From assembly GCA_035621235.1 (NCBI GenBank), contig CP141731.1:248001-312000 (forward strand): a DNA stretch of 64,000 bases. Direction: 5' to 3'. Origin of the DNA: Actinomycetaceae bacterium MB13-C1-2. Its GTDB lineage: Bacteria > Actinomycetota > Actinomycetes > Actinomycetales > Actinomycetaceae. Shown piece after piece: positions 52,380 to 61,561 of this stretch. The stretch's first letter is position 1. Each line of letters starts with the position of its first letter. The position numbers and the translations under genes are program-made. A model generated the notes under the pieces. It had not been told where the DNA came from. It made no database searches and saw nothing but the letters and a program-made list of their open reading frames with translations.

Positions 52380-54980
52380 CTACTCGGGCCTCACTTCCAA
52401 GTGATCCCTGTCCTCCGCAACCTCAACCAAGACCGTCTGTCCGTCCTCAACTTCACCGCCCAGAATCAGCATCGCAAGCCGGTCACCAACCTCGGTCTGG
52501 ACCAGTCGACGTAGAGGCCGTGCCCCATAGGCCGGATCGTATCCATGGTCTTCAAGCCAACGCCTAGCATCATCAGTCACCTTGAGGTCAATGCGACGCG
52601 AAGCAAGTCTCTTAGCCATCTGCTCGACTTGCAGATCGACAATCTTTCCAAGCTCATGCTTATCAAGGGGCCTAAACACCACAGTGTCATCAAGACGATT
52701 GAGAAACTCGGGCTTGAATGACTGACGCACAATCTGCATCACAGCTTCACGCTTTTCATCGTCCGTCATGTCCGGATCGATGAGGAACTGGGAACCTAGG
52801 TTCGAGGTAAGAATCAGGATGGTGTTGCGGAAATCGACGGTTCGTCCCTGACCGTCCGTGAGTCGCCCATCGTCGAGGACCTGCAGCAGGATGTTGAAAA
52901 TTTCGGGGTGAGCCTTCTCGACCTCGTCCAAGAGAACCACCGAATAGGGGCGACGGCGAACCTCCTCAGTCAACTGACCGCCCTCGTCATATCCGACATA
53001 GCCAGGAGGGGCACCGACCAGCCGGGAAACCGAGTGCTTTTCTCCATACTCGCTCATATCGATACGGATCATTGAACGCTCATCGTCGAAGAGGAATTCA
53101 GCGAGCGACTTCGCTAGCTCCGTTTTGCCAACGCCGGTAGGTCCAAGGAACAAGAAGGAACCGGTCGGACGGTTCGGGTCCGCCACACCTGCACGCGAGC
53201 GACGAACAGCGTCTGAGACCACCTTCACGGCTTCTTCTTGTCCAATGAGGCGTTTACCGATCCATTCCTCCATGTCGAGGAGCTTTTCGGTCTCGCTCTG
53301 CATCATGCGCCCGGTCGGAATACCTGTCCAAGATTCGATCACCTCTGCGATCTCGGTCGGACCGACCTTCTCGGCAATCATGGGTTCATCTGCGGCTTCA
53401 GACTCCTCTACCTCGTCTAGTTCGGCCGCCGCAATTTGATCCTCAATCTCTGGGATGAGACCATTTTGGATTCTCCCAGCCTCGTCATATCGCCCATCAC
53501 GCATCGCAACTTCGAACTGTGTCCGAAGCTCGTCAAGCTGAGCGCGCAAGTCACCAACCTTGTTACGGCCGGCCTTCTCGTTCTCCCAACGAGCGGTCAG
53601 AGCACTCAAGTCTTCGCCCTTGTTGGCGATTTCCTCACGTAGCCTGAACAGTCGGTCTGCGGTGGCTTCATCTGCCGAATCCGGATCAGATTCGGACAGA
53701 TAGGTTTCTTCCATCTGAAGACGAGAAAGTTCGCGCTGCAGGGTATCGATTTCTTCGGGGCTGGAGTCAAGTTCCATGCGCAGCCGTGATGCGGCCTCGT
53801 CTATCAGGTCGATGGCCTTGTCTGGAAGCTGCCGACCAGGAATGTACCGATCCGAGAGTTCGGCAGCGGCTACAAGGGCGCCGTCCGAGATCGTCACCTT
53901 ATGGTGCGCCTCGTACTTCGGGGCGATGCCACGCAAGATCGCAACGGTGTCCTCGACCGAGGGCTCGCCGACGTAAACCTGCTGGAAGCGGCGTTCGAGG
54001 GCCGGATCTTTCTCGATGTTCTCTCGGAACTCATCGAGAGTGGTGGCGCCAACCATACGGAGTTCACCACGAGCCAGCATTGGCTTAAGCATGTTCCCAG
54101 CATCCATCGATCCCTCGGACGCGCCCGCACCGACAACGGTGTGCATTTCGTCGATGAAGGTGATGATCTCGCCGTTCGAGTTCTTGATTTCGTCGAGGAC
54201 AGCCTTGAGTCGTTCCTCAAACTCACCACGGTACTTTGCACCAGCAACCATTGATCCGAGATCTAGGCTGATCAGACGCTTGTTGCGTAGCGAGTCGGGA
54301 ACGTCGCCCTCGACCATTCGCTGAGCCAGACCTTCAACTACGGCGGTCTTACCAACTCCGGCCTCACCGATAAGAACCGGATTGTTCTTTGTGCGCCTAG
54401 AAAGAACCTGCACCACACGCCTGATCTCGGAATCGCGCCCAATCACGGGGTCGAGCTTGCCTTCGCGTGCCATCTCAGTCAGGTCGCGTCCGTACTTCTT
54501 CAGAGCTTCAAAAGTGCCTTCTGGATCAACGGATGTAACTGGCTCTGGGCGTAGCTCATCAAGTTTCGCTTCCATCACATCGGGTGTTGCTCCGGAGGCA
54601 CGAAGGATCTTCCCTGCCTCGGTATCGGAAGCCGCCAAAGCAATCAGTAGTTGCTCGGTGGACACGTAAGCGTCACCGCGAGCCTGGGACCGTTTCTCAG
54701 CATCAGTAATGACGTTCAGTAGGCCGCGAGAGGTCTGCGGCTGTGCAACCGACGACCCCGAGCTTGCTGGAAGGTCAACCAACGCCGTGCGAACCTGAGC
54801 TCCCACGTCACTTCGTTGCGCACCGACCGCTGCGAGTAGCGAGATGGCGATTCCCTCTGGTTGCTCAAGGAGAGCTTCGAGGAGATGAAGGGGTTCAACC
54901 GTCGGGTTGCCCGCAGCCGATGCCATTTGCACCGCCGAGCTGATCGCTTCCCTTGCTTTGTTGGTCAGTTCCATCGCCAT
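52380..54980 (-). CDS. clpB: ClpB-type disaggregase chaperone
   Basis: An 866-residue AAA+ protein with an N-domain (two repeats), first nucleotide-binding domain with GEAGVGKT and [14 protein letters not shown], a coiled middle domain (residues ~400-530), and a second domain with [20 protein letters not shown] and the closing C-terminal domain. It pulls proteins out of aggregates with DnaK/DnaJ/GrpE, encoded at the end of this window. ATG 54980 with GGAGG. A promoter (TTGTCG, 16 bases, TATATG) is at 55044-55071. A HAIR-type HspR site was not seen in front. Confidence 0.98.
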   Translation of the reverse strand: MAMELTNKAREAISSAVQMASAAGNPTVEPLHLLEALLEQPEGIAISLLAAVGAQRSDVGAQVRTALVDLPASSGSSVAQPQTSRGLLNVITDAEKRSQARGDAYVSTEQLLIALAASDTEAGKILRASGATPDVMEAKLDELRPEPVTSVDPEGTFEALKKYGRDLTEMAREGKLDPVIGRDSEIRRVVQVLSRRTKNNPVLIGEAGVGKTAVVEGLAQRMVEGDVPDSLRNKRLISLDLGSMVAGAKYRGEFEERLKAVLDEIKNSNGEIITFIDEMHTVVGAGASEGSMDAGNMLKPMLARGELRMVGATTLDEFRENIEKDPALERRFQQVYVGEPSVEDTVAILRGIAPKYEAHHKVTISDGALVAAAELSDRYIPGRQLPDKAIDLIDEAASRLRMELDSSPEEIDTLQRELSRLQMEETYLSESDPDSADEATADRLFRLREEIANKGEDLSALTARWENEKAGRNKVGDLRAQLDELRTQFEVAMRDGRYDEAGRIQNGLIPEIEDQIAAAELDEVEESEAADEPMIAEKVGPTEIAEVIESWTGIPTGRMMQSETEKLLDMEEWIGKRLIGQEEAVKVVSDAVRRSRAGVADPNRPTGSFLFLGPTGVGKTELAKSLAEFLFDDERSMIRIDMSEYGEKHSVSRLVGAPPGYVGYDEGGQLTEEVRRRPYSVVLLDEVEKAHPEIFNILLQVLDDGRLTDGQGRTVDFRNTILILTSNLGSQFLIDPDMTDDEKREAVMQIVRQSFKPEFLNRLDDTVVFRPLDKHELGKIVDLQVEQMAKRLASRRIDLKVTDDARRWLEDHGYDPAYGARPLRRLVQTEVGDRLAMLILGGEVEDGQTVLVEVAEDRDHLEVRPE

Positions 54981-55043
54981 CGAAAAGCCTCCTTCAATCC
55001 GAGAGACCCCGCTTCGAGTTCTCGGCCGAGCAAATCATTTCCG

Positions 55044-55071
55044 CATATAGTCTAGTTCGCCCCGCCGACAA
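55044..55071 (-). promoter_or_regulatory. Probable clpB promoter
   Basis: Minus-strand TTGTCG (55066-55071), 16-base spacer, TATATG (55044-55049), about 65 bases before the ATG. No CTTGAGT-N7-ACTCAAG repeat overlaps it. Confidence 0.5.
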
Positions 55072-55237
55072 ATAACTCCCATGGACTCATCGAACGATCA
55101 CCAACGATGATTTTTCTCCATAGCCACCGAAAACAGAACATTCCATCAACGACTAGGCCAGGTGTAAGTAGTGCAAGGCGCTATCCACGATAAAGGCTTG
55201 ATTTGGCTCTTATTCCCCACAGTGTCAGAGTTTTGCT

Positions 55238-57364
55238 ATGACTGATTCAATCAAGACCGACGACCACATGGACCGACTGTTCCCCGAATATCTCGAAGAG
55301 GTCACGGGAGATCAGGCTCTTACATGGGTGCGCGGGCGCAACGAACAAACCGAACGGTACCTAGCCAGTGACACCACAGGACAGGTAACTCCTAGCGGCA
55401 AGCCGATACCAACCCTTAAGGAACTAGAAGATCAGATCCTTGAGGTCTTGGATGACCCTGAGCGCATCCCGATGGTGGCGGTGCGCGGCGATCTCGCTTA
55501 CAACTTTTGGACGGACGCGGACAATCCACGAGGACTGTGGCGCCGCCAACCGTTCGAGTCATACCTCGCCGGGGAGGATGCCTGGGAAACCTTGATTGAC
55601 GTTGATGCCTTGTCCTCGTCGGAAGGCAAGTCTTGGGTCTGGCACGGAGCCAGTGTTCTCTATCCATCGTACGACCGCGCTCTGATTACCCTCTCAGACG
55701 GGGGTTCAGATGCCGACGAAACACGCGAGTTCGACCTTGAAACCCTCGACTGGGTTGAGGACGGCTTCTACCGCGGCGAGGCCAAAGGATCCCTCGGTTG
55801 GATCGACAGAGATCACTGTTGGTTTTCGCAACCCGACGGCCTCGATTCCACCTCGTCCTCGGGATACCCCCTAGAAGCACGTGTTGTGAGCCGTGGGCAG
55901 TCAGCAGATGAAGCGGAGTTAATCTTCAAGGGTGATGCCTCGTCCATGGGAGTCTGGGCGGCCAGCGGACGCGACCGTACAGGTCAGATACAGGCCATTG
56001 AAGAGGCTCTCGACTTCTATTCTTCGGCGCAGTACTTCGTGTCCGGAGGGATTGAGTCGATCAAATCGGGAGAGTTCAAACGTATCCCGGTTCCCGAATC
56101 GGCGCAGGCCAGCATCTGGAACCAGTGGACGATAGTGATGCTGCGCGATGACTGGTCAAGGCCTGAAGTCGGCGAAGAATGGCCTTCTGGCGCACTGCTG
56201 TCTCTACTCACCGACGAGTTCCTCAAAAATCCCGATACTGCGCCCGCAACACCCATGTTCTTGCCAACCGAGAATGAGGTGCTTGAGGGACTGGCGGCAA
56301 CCGCAACCAAAGTGATGGTGACAAGCATCTGTGACGTGGTCCCTCGTATCACGGCCCTTGTTCCCAGCGACGATGGACGCTCATGGCACAAAGAACAGTT
56401 CAACACTCCTCCGACAGGCAATCCCTACGTCACCATCGAGGTTGCCGCCGTGACTCCGCTTGAGAATGACCGCTTGTGGGTCGTCACCACCGGCTATATA
56501 GAGCCAAGCACCCTTTGGCTGGTCGAAGAAGACGGAACCTGGCGACAGGTGCGTCAAGCTCCGAGCATGTACAACGCGGACGGAGTCGAAGTATCGCAGC
56601 ACTTCGCCGAGTCAGAAGACGGTACCCGCATTCCCTACTTCCAGATCTCTAAACCGCAGAACGGACCAGCACCAACTCTTCTGTATGGTTATGGCGGATT
56701 CCAGGTCTCCCTCCTGCCCTCGTATGAGCCAGTAACGGGACGCGCATGGTTGGAGCACGGGGGCGTCTACGTTGTCGCCAATATTCGAGGAGGCGGCGAG
56801 TACGGACCCGAGTGGCACAAAGCTGCTCTACAAGAAAATCGGCATCGGGCTTACGAGGATTTTGCTGCGGTTGCGCGTGATTTGGTCCGTCGCGGCGTCA
56901 CTACCGAACGGATGCTCGGGGCGGAGGGCGGCTCAAACGGCGGCCTGCTGATGGGCAACATGTACACCCAGTACCCGGAAGACTTCGGTGCGATCGTCTG
57001 CTCCGTACCCCTTCTGGACATGGGCCGATACCACACGCTATTAGCCGGAGCGTCGTGGATTGCCGAGTACGGAGACCCAGATGACCCAGAGCAGTGGGAG
57101 TTCATCAGATCGTTCAGTCCGGTCCACCTTTTCGAAGCTGAACGAGAATACCCATCGCTACTGCTAACCACCTCGACAAAGGATGACCGAGTGCACCCAG
57201 CGCATGCCAGAGCTCTTGGCTACCTTACGGAACACGCCGATAAGGACGCGCTCTACTTCGAGAACATCGAGGGCGGCCACGGCGGTGCCGCCGATAGTCG
57301 GCAGAGGGCTCATAACCGCGCCCTGTCATGGGAGTTCCTGTGGAGAAAGCTAACCGCGAACTGA
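55238..57364 (+). CDS. Prolyl oligopeptidase-family serine peptidase (S9)
   Basis: A 708-residue peptidase: N-terminal beta-propeller (residues ~60-420) and C-terminal alpha/beta-hydrolase. Catalytic Ser in GAEGGSNGGLLMGN, Asp in STKDDRVHPAHA, His in EGGHGGAAD. The entry TEDGTRIPYFQIS leads into GGFQVSLLPSYEP and RGGGEYGPEWH. It cleaves short proline-containing peptides in the cytoplasm; there is no signal peptide. Divergent from clpB. A perfect 12-bp hairpin follows the stop. Confidence 0.96.
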   Translation: MTDSIKTDDHMDRLFPEYLEEVTGDQALTWVRGRNEQTERYLASDTTGQVTPSGKPIPTLKELEDQILEVLDDPERIPMVAVRGDLAYNFWTDADNPRGLWRRQPFESYLAGEDAWETLIDVDALSSSEGKSWVWHGASVLYPSYDRALITLSDGGSDADETREFDLETLDWVEDGFYRGEAKGSLGWIDRDHCWFSQPDGLDSTSSSGYPLEARVVSRGQSADEAELIFKGDASSMGVWAASGRDRTGQIQAIEEALDFYSSAQYFVSGGIESIKSGEFKRIPVPESAQASIWNQWTIVMLRDDWSRPEVGEEWPSGALLSLLTDEFLKNPDTAPATPMFLPTENEVLEGLAATATKVMVTSICDVVPRITALVPSDDGRSWHKEQFNTPPTGNPYVTIEVAAVTPLENDRLWVVTTGYIEPSTLWLVEEDGTWRQVRQAPSMYNADGVEVSQHFAESEDGTRIPYFQISKPQNGPAPTLLYGYGGFQVSLLPSYEPVTGRAWLEHGGVYVVANIRGGGEYGPEWHKAALQENRHRAYEDFAAVARDLVRRGVTTERMLGAEGGSNGGLLMGNMYTQYPEDFGAIVCSVPLLDMGRYHTLLAGASWIAEYGDPDDPEQWEFIRSFSPVHLFEAEREYPSLLLTTSTKDDRVHPAHARALGYLTEHADKDALYFENIEGGHGGAADSRQRAHNRALSWEFLWRKLTAN

Positions 57365-57395
57365 GCGGAGGCGCACTGGCGCAGCATACCAAACG

Positions 57396-57437
57396 CGCCG
57401 CACAGCGAACGAGGGAGGAACGGGCCGCTGTGCGGCG
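57396..57437. terminator. Perfect 12-bp hairpin after prolyl oligopeptidase
   Basis: CGCCGCACAGCG (57396-57407) pairs with CGCTGTGCGGCG (57426-57437), loop 18 bases, 31 bases after the stop codon. No U-tract. Confidence 0.65.
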
Positions 57438-57543
57438 ATACCTCAACCAGATCATTAGCTTATCTGTGCGTGAAAGGCACCGGTAAGCCGGGAGCAACCC
57501 AGTTTATTGATCCGAACCCGCGCAAAGTAGCTCATCGCCCGAG

Positions 57544-58551
57544 CTAGTATGGACGACCCCGCAGGTACGCCTTCCGCGCCTGGTTACGCCGTACCAACCA
57601 GATTATGCCTCCGATGGTAAGTCCCAGACCAGCCAGCCCGACTACGGTTGCCCACACGATAGCTTGCACCGTCCCATCGACGATTTCGCCAAGAACTGTT
57701 CCATCGAGGACCATCAGTGCAGCCCCGGTCGGGACGCCTTCGCACTCAATGGTGTACTGGCCCTCAACTAGGCCGCGGCCCACGTAGGTCCCGCCGGACT
57801 CAACCTCGTAATACATCTCTGTAGCAGTTCCGGTGCTGTCCGTTGCCGTGCATGAGGTTGCCTCACCCGATAGCGGCAACACTGCAACCACTCCGGCCGG
57901 TCCCACGTTCATGACTCCACCATTGCTGGCCTGGAGTCCGCCCTCCATGAGTCGATCGGTGCCAACAGCATTTATCACCAGTGAGAAGAACAGGATCGGA
58001 GCGACGATGACCATCAGGAAGATTCCGCCAACTAGGGTTAGGATCGCTCCGGTGCGGCTGGGCATCTCTCCCGTCGGCGCAGGGTTTTGCCCCTGACTGT
58101 AGGGCGTGGGTGTTCCGTACTGACCCTGAGGATACTGATCTTGTGACGGATACTGTCCGCCGTAGTACGGCCCCTGCCGTGGCGGGTAGGAGTTCTGTCC
58201 CGGGTAAGGTCCCTGTTGACTCTGACCACCTGGTTGACCGTACTGACCGGGAGGAAACTGTCCCCCGGACGCACCAGGTTGTCCATTGCTTCCAAGCTCT
58301 CCGTACACGGGCCAGGGACTATCTGGAACGTCCGGTGCCGCACCATTATTCTGACCACCGGGAGACCATGTCTCAGAACGCTGCCCGAACTGCGGAGCGC
58401 CGGGAACCTGGCTATTAGGCGGGCCGTCTGGCTTGGGAGTCCAGTTTTCAGAGCGCTGCCCGAACTGCGGAGCACCAGCGGCCTCGGGCGGAGTCGGCTC
58501 GCCACTTGCCTCGGGAGGCCCATAGGGATTGGCTGGGTCGTTACCGCTCAT
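57544..58551 (-). CDS. Pro/Gln/Gly-rich membrane protein
   Basis: A 335-residue protein. The N-terminal 160 residues are a low-complexity cytoplasmic region; GAPQFGQRSE(N/T)W(T/S)P occurs twice, near residues 24 and 50, followed by many PYSQGQ/GQYPQ-like repeats. Two TMs follow (about residues 168-198 and 290-318), flanking an extracytoplasmic beta-rich domain with two Cys (SCTA, IECEG). It ends in a basic RRNQARKAYLRGRPY. AGGAGAG before the ATG. This layout is common in actinobacterial proteins of unknown function. No enzymatic domain. Confidence 0.8.
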   Translation of the reverse strand: MSGNDPANPYGPPEASGEPTPPEAAGAPQFGQRSENWTPKPDGPPNSQVPGAPQFGQRSETWSPGGQNNGAAPDVPDSPWPVYGELGSNGQPGASGGQFPPGQYGQPGGQSQQGPYPGQNSYPPRQGPYYGGQYPSQDQYPQGQYGTPTPYSQGQNPAPTGEMPSRTGAILTLVGGIFLMVIVAPILFFSLVINAVGTDRLMEGGLQASNGGVMNVGPAGVVAVLPLSGEATSCTATDSTGTATEMYYEVESGGTYVGRGLVEGQYTIECEGVPTGAALMVLDGTVLGEIVDGTVQAIVWATVVGLAGLGLTIGGIIWLVRRNQARKAYLRGRPY

Positions 58552-58740
58552 CGTCTCTCCTGATCTCAGTCAGCATTTCGTAGTTGATTCAGTTTTGGAG
58601 TCTAACGTTCTGACCCTTCTAGCTACAGTCTAGAACGGACCCTCGACCCCGGAGCATGAGGTGGTACGCAACCGCAATCTAGCCGCCTTGACCTAGTTCC
58701 GGTTGTTGAACTCGGAACAGGGTCGGTAGTCGGCGCAGTC

Positions 58741-59472
58741 TCATCGTTCGCCCGGAGCGCCCGTCCTGGCGGACGCAAGTCGTTCGGCACGGAGCCTCTC
58801 AACTCCCGGAATTTCAAGGGGTTCCAGTCCGCCTAGTACCCGACTCAATATCAGGTCTGCGAGCTCCGGGTTTCGTGCAAGTGCCGGTCCGTGCAAGTAG
58901 GTTCCGATGATCGATCCCTGCACAGCCCCCTCGACCCTGCTTTCGTCGCCGTTACCGGTTCCAACTACCACTCGGCCAAGGGGCTTTGCACCGCTTCCCA
59001 GCCTGGTGCGTCCGCCGTGGTTCTCGAATCCGGTAAGAGGCTGAGTTAGCCCTTCAATCAAAGGTTGCTCGACAACTTCTCCAATGGCGCGTTTGCCCAT
59101 GGGGGAAGTCACCACATCCAAGAGGCCGAGCCCCTCGACTCGCACGCCCGTTGCGTCGGTATATTCGGTTCCGAGTAGCTGCATTGCCGCGCATATTGCG
59201 AGAACCGGCTTGTTTGCCTCCACCGCCAGGCACAGTCCTCTGTCACCACGCATGCTCTGGGCGGCAATCGCTTGAGCGACGTCCTCGCCGCCGCCCAGGG
59301 TGTAGACGTCTAGCTCTGCCGGAATGGTCGCGCCCAAATCAATAACGACCACCTCGGCATCGAATCCGCGTCGCCTCGCACGCTCGGCAAGAATTCTGGC
59401 GTTACCGCCGTCCCCGTAGGTTCCAAGAATCGAGGGATATATAAGTCCCACGCGCAAAGCTGAGTCGGTCAT
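58741..59472 (-). CDS. gatD: GatD, lipid II isoglutaminyl synthase glutaminase subunit
   Basis: About 243 residues, a class I glutamine amidotransferase (CobQ-like). The nucleophile Cys is in LAICAAMQLLG, and the partner His is in GTYLHGPALA. Together with MurT it amidates the D-Glu of lipid II to D-isoglutamine. ATG 59472 overlaps the MurT stop by 4 bases (ATGA), so the frame extension to 59490 is not needed. Probably essential in most Gram-positives. Confidence 0.95.
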   Translation of the reverse strand: MTDSALRVGLIYPSILGTYGDGGNARILAERARRRGFDAEVVVIDLGATIPAELDVYTLGGGEDVAQAIAAQSMRGDRGLCLAVEANKPVLAICAAMQLLGTEYTDATGVRVEGLGLLDVVTSPMGKRAIGEVVEQPLIEGLTQPLTGFENHGGRTRLGSGAKPLGRVVVGTGNGDESRVEGAVQGSIIGTYLHGPALARNPELADLILSRVLGGLEPLEIPGVERLRAERLASARTGAPGER

Positions 59473-60755
59473 AGATGTTCGAGCTCCCACTTCAGGTCAC
59501 GGAAGGCCGTATAGTTTGCCAGAACCTCGACCCTGCCCGGTTCAAGACTGCGGATCGCCTTCACCGGATCCGGTTCGACCCTGTGTTTCACCCCCGCGTA
59601 CTCCAACCGAACAGACAGGTCAGCAACGCGTTCTCCACTGGCAACAACGGTCTGAACACCAAGGTCATTAACACGCTCATATTCGACATCCCAGAGCCAG
59701 GAGAGATCCTCCCCGTCCGGGGTCTGTCCGTTCACGGAGATGACAAGCTGAGCCGTATCGGGATCTACCATCGTCAAGCTCTCTTGCCACCCAGCCGGGT
59801 TCTTCGCCAGAATCAGCCTTGCCAATCGTCCGTCCACACCATAGGTCTGATATCTGCCGGCAACGCCTGCAACCGAGGCAAGCGCGTCGGAGAGAGCCTC
59901 TGGTGTGACGCCAAAGTACGTGGCTGTTGCGGCCGCCTGCGCCGCATTACCTCGATTTACCCTTCCGGGAACTTGAAGCGTGGTGCGAATCTTTACCCCA
60001 TCCGGACCAAGAATCTCAAACGAACCGTCTGGGTGCGGCGCGGTTATTGTCCAATCGGCTTCTTGCCTGGCGTACTCGGGATAGTCCGCTACGGTCCACC
60101 CTTCCTGGTCCCGTTGCACGATAGTTCCTGTACGAGGGAAAGAGGTGGAATCTGCCTGCCACGGCGCCCCGACGGACACCCACTGGACATCTGGCGCCTC
60201 CCAGGCAGCGGAAGACACAAGCGGATCATCACAGTTGGCGACAATGAGCGCATCGGGGGACAACTCCACTGCCTCGCGAAGCCTTCCCTCGACGGTTCCA
60301 ATCTCTCCCACACGATCAAGTTGGTCGCGGGAAAGGTTCAGCAGAACTATCGCGGCGGGCCTTGTCGCGCGAGCGATCTGAGGCATATGCATCTCGTCAA
60401 CTTCGAGTACCGCATACGGGGCATCGGGGGCATCCATCAGTGCTGTGACGACCCCGGTCGTCATGTTGTCACCGTTCTGATTCGAAGCAACTTCTCCAAG
60501 GGTCCGTAATGCTTCGGCGGTCATTCTGGTGGTCGTTGACTTGCCATTGGTGCCTGTGACTAGGACTATCTGCCTTCCAGCCGCCAACTCACTCAGGATG
60601 TCCGGGCTAAGCGCCAACGCAACCTTGCCGCCAAACATTCCGCCGGAACCCAGGCCCAGACTTCTAGAAAGCGAGGCAGAGGCGCGGCCAGCAAAACGCG
60701 CGAATCTCGAGCGTGCTGACAAGCGCCGCTTCACACTAAGGTCATCACCTGTCAT
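59469..60755 (-). CDS. murT: MurT, lipid II isoglutaminyl synthase ligase subunit
   Basis: A 428-residue Mur-ligase homologue. The P-loop is VTGTNGKSTTTRM; NQNGDNMTTGV and EVDEMHMPQI follow; C-terminal domain of Mur ligases at ~310-428. MurT normally carries a Cys4 zinc ribbon inserted in its central domain. Here, at about residues 205-240, the expected CPRCG and C-x2-C positions read FPRTG and TVADYPEYARQ, so the four Cys are missing although the surrounding residues (DW, EADW) are recognisable. It forms a complex with GatD, downstream. HspR is 60 bases upstream in the same direction. Confidence 0.95.
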   Translation of the reverse strand: MTGDDLSVKRRLSARSRFARFAGRASASLSRSLGLGSGGMFGGKVALALSPDILSELAAGRQIVLVTGTNGKSTTTRMTAEALRTLGEVASNQNGDNMTTGVVTALMDAPDAPYAVLEVDEMHMPQIARATRPAAIVLLNLSRDQLDRVGEIGTVEGRLREAVELSPDALIVANCDDPLVSSAAWEAPDVQWVSVGAPWQADSTSFPRTGTIVQRDQEGWTVADYPEYARQEADWTITAPHPDGSFEILGPDGVKIRTTLQVPGRVNRGNAAQAAATATYFGVTPEALSDALASVAGVAGRYQTYGVDGRLARLILAKNPAGWQESLTMVDPDTAQLVISVNGQTPDGEDLSWLWDVEYERVNDLGVQTVVASGERVADLSVRLEYAGVKHRVEPDPVKAIRSLEPGRVEVLANYTAFRDLKWELEHL

Positions 60756-60815
60756 ACGATCCCTACTTCAGCGATCATCCAATGCAACCTCTAAAGTGTA
60801 TGACCTCGCGAGAGG

Positions 60816-61394
60816 CTATTGCCCTCGTCCCTGCATAATGCGTGAGAGCTGTAACAGAGCCAGTCTCTGCCAACCGAACGCTGTCGCGGCTGGCACCACG
60901 CTCTTGCCCGAAATAGGTTTCGCTGCGGTGATAACTTCTCTGTCTGGCTCAGGTCGGTTGGCTAGCTCAGAGTCCGCTTCTGTCGGAGACTTCGGCGGGC
61001 GAAGTCGTACGTCGCCCGCGGCGTCGGCCGTAAAGACTCTGCTTGGCGGGACAGAGGTTGAAGCGATAGCTTGCCGCAACTGCTCTATCTCCGTATGGAG
61101 TCCTTCGATGTGATCTCGGAGTTCGAGAATCAAGGCCACTCCGGCCAGGTTCACTCCCTGGTCCTGGGTAAGGCTTTGAATCTCCACAAGTTTTCGGACA
61201 TCGGCACCGGAGTACCGTCTGCCACGCCCCTTGGCCCGTTCGGGACTCACCAGTCCCAACCGGTCATACTGTCGAAGCGTTTGGGCGTGCATGCCAGCCA
61301 ACTCGGCTGCTACCGAAACCGTGTAGATCTGGTCCACCGGCTCGGTCGATGGGTGCCCAGCACCCTCAGTTGCGTTCGAGTTCACCCCAATCAC
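60816..61394 (-). CDS. hspR: HspR, MerR-family heat-shock repressor
   Basis: A 192-residue MerR-type regulator. The HTH is IYTVSVAAELAGMHAQTLRQYDRLGLVSPERAKGRGRRYS (key residues AQTLRQYDRLGL and GRGRRYS), followed by LTQDQGVNLAGVALIL, an HspR hallmark, and a coiled-coil. HspR represses the dnaK operon, clpB and itself by binding HAIR repeats. It is last in the dnaK operon order. The GTG start at 61394 is provisional. The C-terminal half is divergent. A hairpin precedes it. Confidence 0.93.
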   Translation of the reverse strand: MIGVNSNATEGAGHPSTEPVDQIYTVSVAAELAGMHAQTLRQYDRLGLVSPERAKGRGRRYSGADVRKLVEIQSLTQDQGVNLAGVALILELRDHIEGLHTEIEQLRQAIASTSVPPSRVFTADAAGDVRLRPPKSPTEADSELANRPEPDREVITAAKPISGKSVVPAATAFGWQRLALLQLSRIMQGRGQ

Positions 61395-61487
61395 TTCTTT
61401 CTGGCGGCTTTGTTCTAGTGTCTCACGTCGTAAATTCGTTTCCTAGATCGTGCAGAGAGTCGACGCACCGCAAGGTAAACGAGCGAA

Positions 61488-61505
61488 GGCTTACCGGAGT
61501 AAGCC
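61488..61505 (-). terminator. Small hairpin between dnaJ and hspR
   Basis: GGCTTAC-CGGA-GTAAGCC (61488-61505): a perfect 7-bp stem with a 4-nt loop in the 167-base gap between dnaJ and hspR. May partly separate their expression. Confidence 0.4.
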
Positions 61506-61561
61506 CACGAGTGCACCGACACGGCGCGCGAGATCAGGGAGCGAACCTGAGGTGTGGAACA

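Noticed and set aside
54981-55237. HspR HAIR site search in front of clpB
   Set aside because: No CTTGAGT-N7-ACTCAAG or close variant was found in this gap or before dnaJ and hspR; the dnaK promoter is outside the window.
59475-60509. 344-codon plus-strand frame opposite murT
   Set aside because: Antisense shadow; murT has clear Mur-ligase motifs and composition produces long opposite frames.
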